DNA from: Acetispira formosa (nom. nud.)
Lineage (GTDB): Bacteria; Desulfobacterota; Desulfarculia; Adiutricales; Adiutricaceae
Assembly (NCBI GenBank): GCA_023525915.1
Contig: CP026657.1
Coordinates: 434,001 to 498,000 of the forward strand
Direction of reading: 5' to 3'
Length of the DNA: 64,000 nucleotides
The notes under the pieces were generated by a model that was not told where the DNA came from, did no database searches, and saw only the letters and a list, made by a program, of their open reading frames with translations. The first letter of the stretch is position 1; the number at the start of each line of letters is the position of its first letter. Below, piece by piece: positions 52,393 to 61,882 of the stretch. The translations under genes and the position numbers were made by a program.

Positions 52393-52815
52393 ATGGTCTA
52401 TATACTTATATTGCTGTCATTGTTTAGTTTGGTGTCCCTGGCCTTTTTAGCTGATTTTCAGGTAATATTTATTGCGCTGACCACTGGTTTGATAATCAGT
52501 ACTCTGATATACCTTATGACCGTGGAATGGCCTCAAATCAGACTGAGAAGAGCAATTGGCGGTAAATTGAGGCGAGCTTACCACGACTTCAAGCGTGGTA
52601 CAATCACTCTGCTAATACAAGCCAGCGGCGGCATTAGGTCTGAGACAAACTCAGACAGTCTGTTAGATTTCAAGGTATTTCGGGAATACTTTTCCTCTTC
52701 CGGAAATCAAAAGTGGTATGATGCACTCAATGCAAGGGTGGGCGTTCATCCTGCCATCCCATGGGACTGTAGTGAACCACCCACCATGCTCCCCAAACCA
52801 AACTGCAAATCCTGA
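52393..52815 (+). CDS. Hypothetical two-helix membrane protein
   Basis: A 140-residue protein with two adjacent membrane segments (YILILLSLFSLVSLAFLA and VIFIALTTGLIISTLIYL) and a polar, basic tail. AAAGGAGC precedes it at a suitable distance. No family is recognised. The last 30 residues (HPAIPWDCSEPPTMLP) look unlike the rest. In another frame just downstream, LDKLRDLKQNFERRKETPEY (ending 52904) resembles the end of some protein, so this region may be a join of fragments. It stands between hsdR and an integrase relic. Confidence 0.4.
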   Translation: MVYILILLSLFSLVSLAFLADFQVIFIALTTGLIISTLIYLMTVEWPQIRLRRAIGGKLRRAYHDFKRGTITLLIQASGGIRSETNSDSLLDFKVFREYFSSSGNQKWYDALNARVGVHPAIPWDCSEPPTMLPKPNCKS

Positions 52816-52960
52816 TCCTGGACAAACTCCGCGACCTGAAACAGAACTTCGAACGGCGGAAGGAAACACCTGAATATCCTTTCAGCCTGCCGGTGGGGAT
52901 TTAAATGACTTTACATTCTTTCTGTTAATAAAATCCTTTATATCCTCTATTGTTAGATCC

Positions 52961-53462
52961 CAAAATGCCACTGTACCCGAACCTAAGCCTCTCCATGACC
53001 TTAACGCTTATAATGGGCATGTAGTCGCCAGATACGCACTCAAGATGTCGCCTCTGCTGTTCGTTCGACCAGAAGAGTTCCGCCATGCCGAGTGGTCGGA
53101 AATCAACCTTGGTGAAGCCACCTGGCGAATTCCAACTGAAAAAATGAAAATAAACCATATCGTCCCTCTGCCGCCCAGGTAGTGGTCCTGTTACCTAACT
53201 ACGGGAATATACTGGAGACAATATATGGGTATTCCCCGGCCTACAGATAGGCGACCGCCCCTTGAGTGAAACTACCGTCAACGCGGCCCTGAGCTATTTC
53301 GGCTACGATAAAGAGGATATCAGGCCCATGGCTTCGACTCTCCTCAACGAACAGAGTTATAACCATGACTGGATCGAGCGCCAACTGGCCCACTCCGGGC
53401 ACTATGGCATCCGCTCGCCTATAGTTACGATGTTTTACGGCCAGAGTGAGAGCCGCCTGAAC
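52961..53462 (+). pseudogene. Degraded tyrosine recombinase (integrase)
   Basis: Two in-order pieces of a P4-type tyrosine integrase remain. The first (to 53182) reads ALKMSPLLFVRPEEFRHAEW and then MKINHIVPL, carrying the first catalytic Arg (RPEEFR). The second, in another frame from about 53250, reads RPLSETTVNAALSYFGYDKED, shown here only in part (ETTVNAALSYFGYD), then ASTLLNEQSYNHDWIERQLA. Between YDKED and ASTLL the family normally has HGFRA; those residues are deleted, so a key catalytic box is gone. The gene is dead and marks a former island edge. Confidence 0.78.
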
Positions 53463-53610
53463 ATATCGAGCCAGCACTTGTCTACCGGATCACCAGCCCT
53501 TTATGGCCAACCGCAAGTCTATCAGCCCCGATCCCCATTGGCGCCATGGGTCCGGCCGGCGTAGGCGGTGCCTTCCTCTTTTTCGGCTTCCTCTTTGGTT
53601 TCCAGTCGAT

Positions 53611-53736
53611 CTACTCGCGTAGATCCTGATACTGCACCATGCGGCTTCCGCCGCCGGAGGTGGCTAGGGTGTAGCCGCGCATGGTGCGGAACGAGCCGGA
53701 AGCTAGGTCGTCAAGCAGTTGGTTGTGGAGTGCCCG
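53611..53736 (-). pseudogene. Phage gpW-like head-tail joining protein fragment
   Basis: On the minus strand a short frame reads ALHNQLLDDLASGSFRTMRG and then YTLATSGGGSRMVQYQDLRE before a stop, typical of small gpW-like phage proteins. It is preceded by a stop, and the downstream frame is shifted. A relic of a prophage. Confidence 0.5.
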
Positions 53737-53834
53737 CTAGGTGCTGAAAGTTGATGCGCTCTCGGCAATAAAAAGCCCCCCCCAAAATTACGCTCTCAGT
53801 ATAAGGGCGGCTTTTAGTGGTTTGATCAGGGGGC

Positions 53835-54112
53835 GGGGGGGGTTAATTTATGAACGCGACCCGGTCAGCGGACAAGCTTTTGCTCAATTTAAAATCGGTG
53901 ACGGCCGCACCGGCTGGAATTCGCTTGATTATGTCGGGCGGCTCAATATTTTAAGCGACAGTGACGGCAATCCTATCAGCCTGGAAGATCAAACCCTGGA
54001 CGCGGCGCGGCAAGCCCTGGAGCGCGCGGCTGGGGCTGAAGATCTGGCCGCAAAGGCTCAGGCCGCCGCTGTCAGGGCTGAAAGCTTTTGCGGCACGGCC
54101 TCATATGTCTAG
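53835..54112 (+). pseudogene. Phage tail-fibre fragment
   Basis: The frame contains GGLIYERDPVSG, then FKIGDGRTGWNSLDYVGRL, a unit common in phage tail-fibre proteins, and an Ala-rich helix. It lacks the rest of a fibre protein. Homopolymer runs (eight C near 53777, eight G near 53842) flank its start and suggest instability. Upstream of about 53835 the frame is not phage-like. Confidence 0.5.
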
Positions 54113-54518
54113 TTATGTCACCGGCCCCAGCCGTTCCCCCGGTTTCAAGCCCGCCACCGCCCGCAGAATACTGCCGCAATTGGCCGAACGGCTACAGGGC
54201 GTCGTATTGGAAAATCTGCCTTGGGAGAGGTTATTGAAGCTTTATGATTCCACCGACACTTTCTTTTTCGTCGACCCGCCCTACATCTGTCACAACGAAT
54301 ACCGCCACAATCTGAAACGAAATGATTTCGCGGCACTGGCTTCAGCCTTAAGCAACATCAAGGGCAGATTTCTGTTGACCCACACCGACAGCCCTGAAAT
54401 CAGAGCCATATTCGCCGACTTCAGGTTCGAGCAGGTAGAGTTGAGCTATACGGCCAACAGGTTGACTCGTGATCAAAAGAGGATGGTTGGGAAAGAGGTC
54501 TTAATCAGTAATTATTGA
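54105..54518 (+). pseudogene. D12-class DNA adenine methylase, C-terminal fragment
   Basis: 137 residues matching the C-terminal half of prophage D12-type (Dam-like) adenine methylases: FFFVDPPYICHNEYRHNL (DPPY motif IV), then FLLTHTDSPEIR and VGKEVLISNY at the end. The N-terminal SAM-binding FxGxG motif is missing, so methylation is unlikely. The open frame extends further left, but those residues are only the other frame of the tail-fibre fragment. Confidence 0.7.
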
Positions 54519-54570
54519 AATTCAGGCTGTAATATTTGGAATTTTCACAGGTAAAAGCAGTTGAAATGAA

Positions 54571-54612
54571 ATGCGCCGAAAGCCTATAATAAGCTCACGG
54601 CGCATTCTATTC
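54571..54612 (+). terminator. Terminator-like hairpin after the prophage debris
   Basis: ATGCGCCG (54571-54578) and CGGCGCAT (54598-54605) form a perfect 8-bp stem with a 19-base loop, followed by a T-rich but interrupted tail. Confidence 0.5.
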
Positions 54613-54764
54613 TTTTCGCCTCACTGCATTGATTGTGCCAACTCAAAAATAGGACCACGTTTTTTTCCAAGGTTATTTGGAAAATTTTCCAGGGTTGCCT
54701 GACGGCTTACACCCTGTTGCACTTGATTTGACAATCTGCCTTGCCCCCTTGGCGCGGGTGGGGT

Positions 54765-54841
54765 CTGGGGTAGGGCCCGCGTGGGCCCTCCCCCAGCCGG
54801 AGTCCAGAGGGTGGAACCCTTTGGTTGGCCTTTCAGGCCAA
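54765..54841. repeat. GC-rich hairpin cluster behind rlmN
   Basis: Three hairpins follow the rlmN stop. CTGGGGTAGGGCCC pairs with GGGCCCTCCCCCAG (54765-54796, one mismatch). AGGGT and ACCCT pair near 54808-54820. TTGGCCT and AGGCCAA pair at 54825-54841. They may stabilise or end the rlmN transcript, or be a dispersed palindromic repeat. Confidence 0.55.
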
Positions 54842-54846
54842 GTCCT

Positions 54847-55923
54847 TTAATCGCCTGCGGCCGCAAGGCCGTGTTCCTTTTTCCTTGTGGCCGCCAGCTG
54901 CCCACAGGCCGCTGAAACCTTGCCGCCTTTGGACCATCGCACGATTACGGTGTGGTGTCTGGCGACCAAAGCCTCCCTGAATCGCTCCACAGTGTCGCGA
55001 AGAGGCGCTTCAAAAGGCGCGTCGGGCCAGGGATTGAAGGGAATCAGATTAATTTTTATTTTCAGACCAGCCACAAAACGGCTTAGTGCGGCGGCCTCTT
55101 TAGGAGAATCATTAACGCCCTTCAGCAATACATAGGCAATGGTTATTCTGCGTCCGCGCGGCAAAGGCCAAACGGCCAGAGCTTTTTTAAGCTCGGCCAG
55201 CGGATATTTCTTATTAACCGGCATTATCTCATCACGCAGTGCGTCGGAGGGCGCGGAAAGCGATATGGTCAGGCCGATGTCCGGCCCTTGGGCCAGACGC
55301 GGCATCTCCGGCACAATGCCGACCGTGGACAGGGAAATCCGTTTCCGCGCCACGGCCAGAAGATCGGAATCGGTGATGATGTCCAGGCTTTTCATGACGT
55401 TCTCACGGTTAAGAAGCGGCTCCCCCATGCCCATGAAAACGAGGTTGGTCAAACTCTCCCCTTCCCTGACGAAATCTTTGGCCCCGATAACCTGCCCGAC
55501 AATTTCCGCCACTGTCAGGTTGCGGATGAAACCCATGGTGCCGGTGCGGCAGAAGCGGCAGCCAAGCGCACAGCCGACCTGTGACGACAGACATAAGGTC
55601 AGATGCCCGCGCTCCCGGATCAGCACGCTTTCCACGTGGCGTCCGTCCTCAAGCGCCCACAATATCTTGCAGGCCTCTTCATCTTCAGTAACCTCAAGGG
55701 CCTGAGGGCGATAGAGCCGCGATGCTTCGGACAGTTTCCGGCGGGAGGTTTTGGAAATGTCGGTCATTTCCTCATAGTCAAGAACCCCGCGGCGAAAAAG
55801 CCAGACCGCAATCTGGCGGCCGCGATAAGACTTCTCCCCCAGCGACTGGCAAAAGGCGCTCAGTTCGGCCGGATTCAGATCAAGAAGGTTCGGGCGTTCA
55901 GCAACAGTCACAATACGGCTCAA
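54847..55923 (-). CDS. rlmN: 23S rRNA / tRNA adenine C2-methyltransferase RlmN
   Basis: A 358-residue radical SAM methyltransferase that methylates C2 of A2503 in 23S rRNA and A37 in some tRNAs. The iron-sulfur motif CALGCRFC (C118, C122, C125) and the surrounding LSSQVGC and RTGTMG fit RlmN, as does GMGEPLLN. A C-terminal Cys (SAACGQL, near residue 346) is the methyl-carrying cysteine. The TTG start overlaps the rsh stop; a GTG four codons later is an alternative. It is the last gene of the minus-strand core block. Confidence 0.94.
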   Translation of the reverse strand: MSRIVTVAERPNLLDLNPAELSAFCQSLGEKSYRGRQIAVWLFRRGVLDYEEMTDISKTSRRKLSEASRLYRPQALEVTEDEEACKILWALEDGRHVESVLIRERGHLTLCLSSQVGCALGCRFCRTGTMGFIRNLTVAEIVGQVIGAKDFVREGESLTNLVFMGMGEPLLNRENVMKSLDIITDSDLLAVARKRISLSTVGIVPEMPRLAQGPDIGLTISLSAPSDALRDEIMPVNKKYPLAELKKALAVWPLPRGRRITIAYVLLKGVNDSPKEAAALSRFVAGLKIKINLIPFNPWPDAPFEAPLRDTVERFREALVARHHTVIVRWSKGGKVSAACGQLAATRKKEHGLAAAGD

Positions 55924-58121
55924 TTCTTTTCCGGGAAAAAACGGTCAACCCTCTTGACCGCCGGAATGCTCTTGACCGCATGCATCATGGCCAGAAACTG
56001 ATCCTGATTCTTCACCGCCAGGCGGAAAGTCATAACTCCGCCCTTGTTGTCGTCGGCCGCGTGGGCTTCGATGATGTTTTCCACGTTGGGACTCATGGCG
56101 TTAATCACCTTCATCAGTACGCCCGGCATGTTGTCGACCCGCACCCGGATGTGGACTTCGTAATTGACGTCTTCATGGTCGCTCCAGCCGACGTTGATGA
56201 GGCGATCGGGATCGAGCCCGGCCAGTGATGAACAGGTGGCCGAGTGAATGGAGACGCCGTGCCCCTGGGTAATATAGCCGATGATGGGTTCGCCCGGCAG
56301 GGGCGAACAGCATTTGGCCTGATGGACGAATATGTCACTGTTGCCGGAGACCAAAACGCTTTTGGAAAAATCGATTTCGCCCGCCGGGTCTTTATGGGTC
56401 TGGGTTTTTTTGACCTCTGGTTCAACGATTTTGAACTTTTCCGGGGCGATGATCTGCATGATCTTTTTAAAAGGCAGCTTGCCAAAGGCCACCGCCGCGT
56501 TGAGCTCATCAAGATTGGCGAACCCCAGTTCCTTCAACAGAGCCGGATTGGCCAGCCGGGCCTTGGGAATACCGGCCCGCCGCATTTCCTTTTCCAATAA
56601 ATCATGGCCAAAATCTACAGCCTTGACCTTTTCCTCAGCCGCGAACCACTGGCGGATTCTGGCTTTGGCCCTGGCGCTGACCGCGTAGTTGAGCCAGTCG
56701 CGGGAGGGCGTGCCGTTGCGGTTGGTCATGACTTCAACGGTGTCGCCGTTCTGAAGTTTATACCTCAAGGGCACAATGGCCCCGTTGACCTTGGCCCCCA
56801 CACAGTTGTGGCCGACCATGGTGTGAATGGCGTAGGCGAAATCCACCGGGCAGGCCCCGGCCGGAAGCTCCTTGACGTCACCGGCCGGAGTGAAAACATA
56901 AATGCTGTCGTGATCGGCCAGCGTTTCACGCACCGAATTGAGAAAGGCGTCGGGATTGTCGAGATTCTCCAGCCAGCTCAAGATGGAACGCAGAGCCCCG
57001 ATACGCTTGTTCTCTTCCTGACTTACAGGGCCGCCGTCGCCGTCTTTATAACGCCAGTGGGCGGCAATGCCGTTTTCCGCATAGTTGTGCATCTCCTTGG
57101 TGCGGATCTGCACTTCCATACGCATATTTCGCAGGCCGATCACGGCCGTGTGGAGCGACTGATAGCCATTGGCTTTCGGAAGGTTGATATAATCCTTGAA
57201 ACGGCCGGGAATGGCCTTGAAGATGGAATGAATCACGCCCAGGGCGCTGTAGCATTCATGCACTTCACCAACGATGATGCGGAAGGCGGTGAGGTCGTAG
57301 AGCTGGTTGAAGGTCAGGTTCTGGTCGCGCATCTTTTTCCAGATGCTGTAAATATGCTTGGGACGGCCCTCAATCTGGGCCTTGATCTTAAATTCCTGAA
57401 CACGTTTGGTCAGGTAATCGATGACTTCATCGACATAGCTGAGGCGGTCGCTGCGGCCGGCCGAAAGGTTCATTCTGATTTCGTCATAGGCGGCCGGCTC
57501 CAGATAGAAAAGACACAGATCCTCCAGCTCGGTCTGGATTTTATGAATGCCCAGACGGGAGGCCAGGGGGGCGAAAATCTCCAGAGTTTCAGAGGCTATC
57601 TGCTCCTGCTTGTAATCGGGCATGAAACCTAAGGTGCGCATATTATTGAGGCGATCGGCCAGCTTGACCAGAATGACGCGAAGGTCGGTCAGCATGGCCA
57701 GAATCATCTTGCGCATGTTCCCGGCCTTGCGTTCGGTGGCCGAACTGAAATTCATCTTGCTGATTTTAGTGACGCCGTCAACAATGGTGGCCACTTCGCG
57801 GCCGAATTTCTGGGCAATCTCATCAAACGTGGCGTCGGTATCTTCAATGGTGTCATGAAGAAGCCCGGCGGCCACGGTGGCCACATCCAGCTTCATGTCG
57901 CATAAAATGGCGGCCACGGCCAGGGGATGATTGAGGTAAGGTTCGCCGCTGCGCCGCATCATGCCCTGATGGGCGCTGGCCGCGTAAATATAGGCCCTCT
58001 GCACCAAGGAAACATCCACTCCGGGATGGTTCCGGGTCAGGGACTCCATAATATCTTCGATTCGCACCAGTTGACCGCCGTAAACCGGCGCGTCTTCCAG
58101 AGGAATATATTCAGTGGCCAT
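55920..58121 (-). CDS. rsh: Bifunctional (p)ppGpp synthase/hydrolase (Rsh)
   Basis: A 733-residue RelA/SpoT homologue. The HD hydrolase domain keeps HDTIEDT (HD at about residue 83) with the NNMRTLG region downstream. The synthase domain has the conserved KANGYQSLHTAV and EVQIRTKEMHNYAE. TGS (DFAYAIHTMVGHNCVGAKVNG in part), and a C-terminal ACT domain follow. Both active sites look intact, so it can make and break the alarmone. The ATG at 58121 is chosen over a long open extension of 81 codons that lacks homology and overlaps the proS end. Some annotators would call it relA. Confidence 0.93.
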   Translation of the reverse strand: MATEYIPLEDAPVYGGQLVRIEDIMESLTRNHPGVDVSLVQRAYIYAASAHQGMMRRSGEPYLNHPLAVAAILCDMKLDVATVAAGLLHDTIEDTDATFDEIAQKFGREVATIVDGVTKISKMNFSSATERKAGNMRKMILAMLTDLRVILVKLADRLNNMRTLGFMPDYKQEQIASETLEIFAPLASRLGIHKIQTELEDLCLFYLEPAAYDEIRMNLSAGRSDRLSYVDEVIDYLTKRVQEFKIKAQIEGRPKHIYSIWKKMRDQNLTFNQLYDLTAFRIIVGEVHECYSALGVIHSIFKAIPGRFKDYINLPKANGYQSLHTAVIGLRNMRMEVQIRTKEMHNYAENGIAAHWRYKDGDGGPVSQEENKRIGALRSILSWLENLDNPDAFLNSVRETLADHDSIYVFTPAGDVKELPAGACPVDFAYAIHTMVGHNCVGAKVNGAIVPLRYKLQNGDTVEVMTNRNGTPSRDWLNYAVSARAKARIRQWFAAEEKVKAVDFGHDLLEKEMRRAGIPKARLANPALLKELGFANLDELNAAVAFGKLPFKKIMQIIAPEKFKIVEPEVKKTQTHKDPAGEIDFSKSVLVSGNSDIFVHQAKCCSPLPGEPIIGYITQGHGVSIHSATCSSLAGLDPDRLINVGWSDHEDVNYEVHIRVRVDNMPGVLMKVINAMSPNVENIIEAHAADDNKGGVMTFRLAVKNQDQFLAMMHAVKSIPAVKRVDRFFPEKN

Positions 58122-58305
58122 TATCTCGCACCCTGGGGCACGGGCGGAAACCGGAAGCGCCACCCGCGGTTTGAGTTTTAGATGAAATTGAACGGTATAC
58201 TGACACACACAGGCGATAAACTGTTCACGGCGGGTTGATAGTGCGCCGGCGAAAATTTGGTGAGAGGCGGATCGGAAACGGCGGTATTCCGGTCCGCCCT
58301 TCAGA

Positions 58306-60069
58306 TTACGGCTGAACCGCCAGCCCTTCATCGCGCAGACGGCGAATAATGGCGGCGGCTTCACTCACATCAATCATAGTGACCTCGCGGGTGTCGCGCC
58401 GCTTCAGCTCCACCTGACCGCCAGCCAGCGATTTCTCGGAAATAGTCACCCTCAGGGGATAGCCGATAAGGTCGGCGTCTTTAAACTTCATCCCGGGCCG
58501 CTCATCGCGGTCGTCCAGTACGGTTTCCACGCCCAGCTCCATCAATTCGCCGAACAGCTTCTCCGCCGCCTCCATTACCTTTTCGCTCTGCACCTGAAGC
58601 GGCAGAAGCGCCGCTTCATAGGGGGCCAGCGGCATGGGCCAGATGATGCCGTCGCGGTCATGGTTCTGCTCAATGGCGGCGGCCACGGTGCGGCCGATGC
58701 CGATGCCGTAGCTGCCCATAACCAGCGGGGCCTCCTGGCCGTCGGCCTTGGCGAAGGTGGCGTTCATGGCTGTGGAGTATTTGGTGCCCAGTTTGAAAAC
58801 GTGACCAACCTCAATGCCCCTTTTGACGGACATGGCCTGGCCGCAGCGCGGACAGGGATCTCCGTCCCCGGCCAGGGCCAGATCAAGGAAGCGGGAGGCC
58901 TGGAAATCGCGGCCAAGCTTGGCGTGAATGTAATGCTGATCTTCTTCGCCCGCGCCGATGACGCCGGTTTCCAGCCGCTGGACGCCCAGGTCGGCCACAA
59001 TGGGCATGGGGGCATTGACCGGGCCGACATAGCCCATGACCACGCCGGTCAGTTTTTCAGCCTCTTCCGGGGTCAGAAGGCGCGGCTCGGTTCCGCCAAA
59101 GGCGTTCTTCAGCTTCACCGGATTGATCTCGCGGTCACCGGGGATCAGCACCAGCACCGGGCCTTCGCCGGTCTCAAAGGCCATGGCCTTGATGATGCGT
59201 CCCAGAGGCACTTTCAGGAACTTGGCCAGATCGGGCACATGGCGGCAATCGGGGGTATGAACTTTTTCCATGGCCGGGGCCGGATCTTCGGGGGCCTCGG
59301 TGGCATAGGTCTTCAGCTCCGCCTTTTCCTGATTGGCCGCATAGCCGCACTCGCAGAAAACCAGACCATCCTCGCCGGTCTCGGCCAGCACCATGAATTC
59401 ATGGGAATAGCTGCCGCCAATGGCCCCGCTGTCAGCCTCGACCGTGGCGAATTTAAGGCCGCAGTTCTGGAAGATACGGACATAAGCGTCATACATGGCC
59501 CGATAACTGACTTCGGCCCCGGCCTCATCGGGATCGAAGCTGTAGGCGTCTTTCATGATGAACTCACGGCCGCGCATCAGACCGAACCGGGGACGGATTT
59601 CATCGCGGAATTTAGTCTGAATCTGAAACAGATTCATGGGCAGATCGCGCCAGGAGCGGATCTCGCGCCGGGCGATATCGGTCATAACTTCCTCATGTGT
59701 TGGGCCGATGACGTAATCGCGGTCATGGCGGTCCTTGAAGCGAAGAAGCTCTTTGCCGTAAAAATCCCAGCGGCCGCTGTCCTTCCATAGTTCACCCGGC
59801 TGAACGGCGGGGAGGAGCACTTCCATGGCCCCGGCCCTGGACATTTCGCGGCGGACCATGCGTTCCATCTTTCTGGTGCTTCGAAGACCAAAAGGCAGAA
59901 GGCTGTAAACGCCGGCGGCCAGTTTGCGGATGAACCCGGCCCGCACCAAAAGCTTGTGACTGACGACTTCCGCGTCGGCCGGATCTTCCTTGAGGGTGGG
60001 GCTGAAGCCTCTGGACAGGCGCAGCCCTATGGGCTGGCCGTGAGCATCCAGTTTGATTTCCGCTTTCAT
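58306..60069 (-). CDS. proS: Prolyl-tRNA synthetase
   Basis: A 587-residue class II synthetase of the bacterial type. Motif 2 is FQIQTKFRDEIRPRFGLMR (shown in part) with FIMKDAYSFD after it. An inserted YbaK-like editing domain (about 230-390: LKVPLGRIIKAMAFE) removes Ala wrongly attached to tRNA-Pro. Motif 3 is GSYGIGIGRTVAAAIEQ, and the anticodon domain ends the protein. Length is that expected of ProS with the editing insert. It lies between ispG and rsh on the same strand. Confidence 0.96.
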   Translation of the reverse strand: MKAEIKLDAHGQPIGLRLSRGFSPTLKEDPADAEVVSHKLLVRAGFIRKLAAGVYSLLPFGLRSTRKMERMVRREMSRAGAMEVLLPAVQPGELWKDSGRWDFYGKELLRFKDRHDRDYVIGPTHEEVMTDIARREIRSWRDLPMNLFQIQTKFRDEIRPRFGLMRGREFIMKDAYSFDPDEAGAEVSYRAMYDAYVRIFQNCGLKFATVEADSGAIGGSYSHEFMVLAETGEDGLVFCECGYAANQEKAELKTYATEAPEDPAPAMEKVHTPDCRHVPDLAKFLKVPLGRIIKAMAFETGEGPVLVLIPGDREINPVKLKNAFGGTEPRLLTPEEAEKLTGVVMGYVGPVNAPMPIVADLGVQRLETGVIGAGEEDQHYIHAKLGRDFQASRFLDLALAGDGDPCPRCGQAMSVKRGIEVGHVFKLGTKYSTAMNATFAKADGQEAPLVMGSYGIGIGRTVAAAIEQNHDRDGIIWPMPLAPYEAALLPLQVQSEKVMEAAEKLFGELMELGVETVLDDRDERPGMKFKDADLIGYPLRVTISEKSLAGGQVELKRRDTREVTMIDVSEAAAIIRRLRDEGLAVQP

Positions 60070-60234
60070 ATTCAGACCTATCTCCGGGGCGTTTTAAAAT
60101 CGCCCCGCCTTTCTGCTTAAATATATCATGGTTTACTGAACACCTATACGCACTGGCCGCCGCCGGTTAACGGCAGGTTGACCGTGCGCCGGTAAAAGAA
60201 TCAATTCTTAAACCGACAGAGCGCGGTCTTATTT

Positions 60235-61293
60235 TTAAAGATTGCGAACTTCCTGTTCCAAAACATCAACCAGACGGTCAAAAGGCACTTTTTCCACTTG
60301 CCGCCCGCGCACGAAAACCAGGCCCGACTCACGGCCCAAAGCGATACCGGCATCGGCCTCTTTGGCCTCGCCCGGCCCGTTGACTATACAGCCCATGACG
60401 GCCACTTTCAGGGGGGCCTTCACATCACCAAGCCGCTGACGGACCTCGGCGGCCAGCTGAAACAGCGGGCCTTCGCAGCGTCCGCAGGTGGGGCAGGAAA
60501 TGAATTCCACTCCCCTGGAACGCAGACCCACCGCGCGGAGGATCTCCCAGGCCGTGCGGGCTTCTTCCTCAGGCGGGGCGGTGAGCGAGACCCGGACGGT
60601 GTCGCCGAACCCTTCCGCCAGCATCAGGCCCAGCCCCACCGACGACTTGACCGTGCCGCTGAAAGCGTCACCGGCCTCGGTTACGCCAAGGTGCTGGGGG
60701 ATGTCGCTGGCTTCGGCCCACAGCCGGACAGCGGCCACGGTATTCATCACATTAGAGCCTTTAAGGGCCACCTTTATATTACGAAAACCCGTCTCTTCCA
60801 GGAGGCGCACTTTATCCAGGGCGCTCTCGACCATAGCTTCGGCCGTGGGGTGGCCGCCGTGGCGGGCCAGCACTTCCTTTTCCATCGAGCCGCTGTTGAC
60901 TCCGACCCTGATAACCGCGCCTCTGGCTCCGGCTGCCTCGGCGACCCTTCTGACTTTGTCGGCCCCGCCGATATTTCCGGGATTGATTCTGATCCCGTCC
61001 ACCCCGGCTTCCAGGGCCCTGACGGCCAGCCGCCAGTCAAAATGGATGTCGGCCACCAATGGGACGGATGATTCGGGCACGATTTCAGCCAGGCAATCAG
61101 CGGCCCGTTCATCGAGAACGGCCAGCCGGACAATCTCAGCCCCGGCCGCAACCGTCCGGCCTATCTGGGCAACGGTAGCGGCCACATCGCGGGTGTCGGT
61201 GTTGGTCATGGTCTGGACCGACACCGGAGCGCCGCCGCCGATGGTCACGGAGCCGAGCTTTATTGAGCGGGTATTGTTGCGGATAAAAGACAT
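60235..61293 (-). CDS. ispG: (E)-4-hydroxy-3-methylbut-2-enyl-diphosphate synthase IspG
   Basis: A 352-residue iron-sulfur enzyme of the MEP isoprenoid pathway. It converts MEcPP to HMBPP using a 4Fe-4S cluster. Cluster cysteines are seen in CPTCGRC (267, 270) and GCIVNGPGE (302). The TIM-barrel part has VSVQTMTNTDTRD and VADIHFD. The ATG at 61293 follows GGAG; a TTG one codon earlier is less likely. It is the first gene of the minus-strand core block with proS. The sequence from 61297 to 61645 contains no gene I can support. Confidence 0.96.
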   Translation of the reverse strand: MSFIRNNTRSIKLGSVTIGGGAPVSVQTMTNTDTRDVAATVAQIGRTVAAGAEIVRLAVLDERAADCLAEIVPESSVPLVADIHFDWRLAVRALEAGVDGIRINPGNIGGADKVRRVAEAAGARGAVIRVGVNSGSMEKEVLARHGGHPTAEAMVESALDKVRLLEETGFRNIKVALKGSNVMNTVAAVRLWAEASDIPQHLGVTEAGDAFSGTVKSSVGLGLMLAEGFGDTVRVSLTAPPEEEARTAWEILRAVGLRSRGVEFISCPTCGRCEGPLFQLAAEVRQRLGDVKAPLKVAVMGCIVNGPGEAKEADAGIALGRESGLVFVRGRQVEKVPFDRLVDVLEQEVRNL

Positions 61294-61645
61294 CAAGTCT
61301 CCAACATAACGCTATAAAAAACAGGCCGCAGCAGAGGGGCATCACTCTTAATACGATGATGGCCGCCCAAATTACCTATTACGGGAAACCCTCACCCAGA
61401 CATAGTCCAGTGCGGACCACGCACACACAAAAAATACCGCCGCGAAAAAAGCGGCGGCCAGAAATCGTAAACCGTTTCTGAAGTCAGCCCTAAATATCAT
61501 GAGAAAAAGCGTAATGGGCGTGGTGTTGGTAATAGCTCAGAGACCAAGCCGACACAATCATCCATGTTTTGTTAGTCTATCACATCATATAGTCCCATGC
61601 AAATATTTTAACCAGCGCTGATGCGGTTGACGGCAGGGCAATCGC

Positions 61646-61823
61646 GTGCGATCGGCAAAGGTAAAACCCGGAGGGCGGGGCGGTGAGATATCTCCATAGT
61701 GGCCCCCGATTTTTCTCTTATTCCCGGCCGGCTGGCTTCACCGGCATTCTGTTTCCGCGTGCCCGTCCGGGGAGCAAAAATCGTGGTCCCCTCTGGAGAT
61801 ATCTCACCGCCCCGCCCTCCGGG
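61646..61823 (+). repeat. Hairpin repeat, left copy
   Basis: The copy has a leader ending GGCAAAGGTAAAACCCGG, then a perfect 30-bp inverted repeat (61667-61696 with 61794-61823) enclosing a 97-base loop. The loop holds two blocks: TTCCCGGCCGG..TGGCTTCA at 61721 and CGTGCCCGTCCGGGGAGC at 61758. Leader and both blocks recur, inverted, in the copy at 61883-62055, but the stem sequence is different there. No coding potential is seen. Confidence 0.75.
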
Positions 61824-61882
61824 CCTTAGTTGGCTCATGTAAAAAAATCGCAATCGTCATCCTTACCAAACGCCGACACTGA

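Noticed and set aside
53961..54104. N-terminal part of the D12 methylase frame
   Set aside because: These codons are another frame of the tail-fibre fragment and do not match the methylase family.
58660..59790. Plus-strand ORF of 376 codons opposite proS
   Set aside because: It is a reverse-frame shadow of a well-conserved gene.
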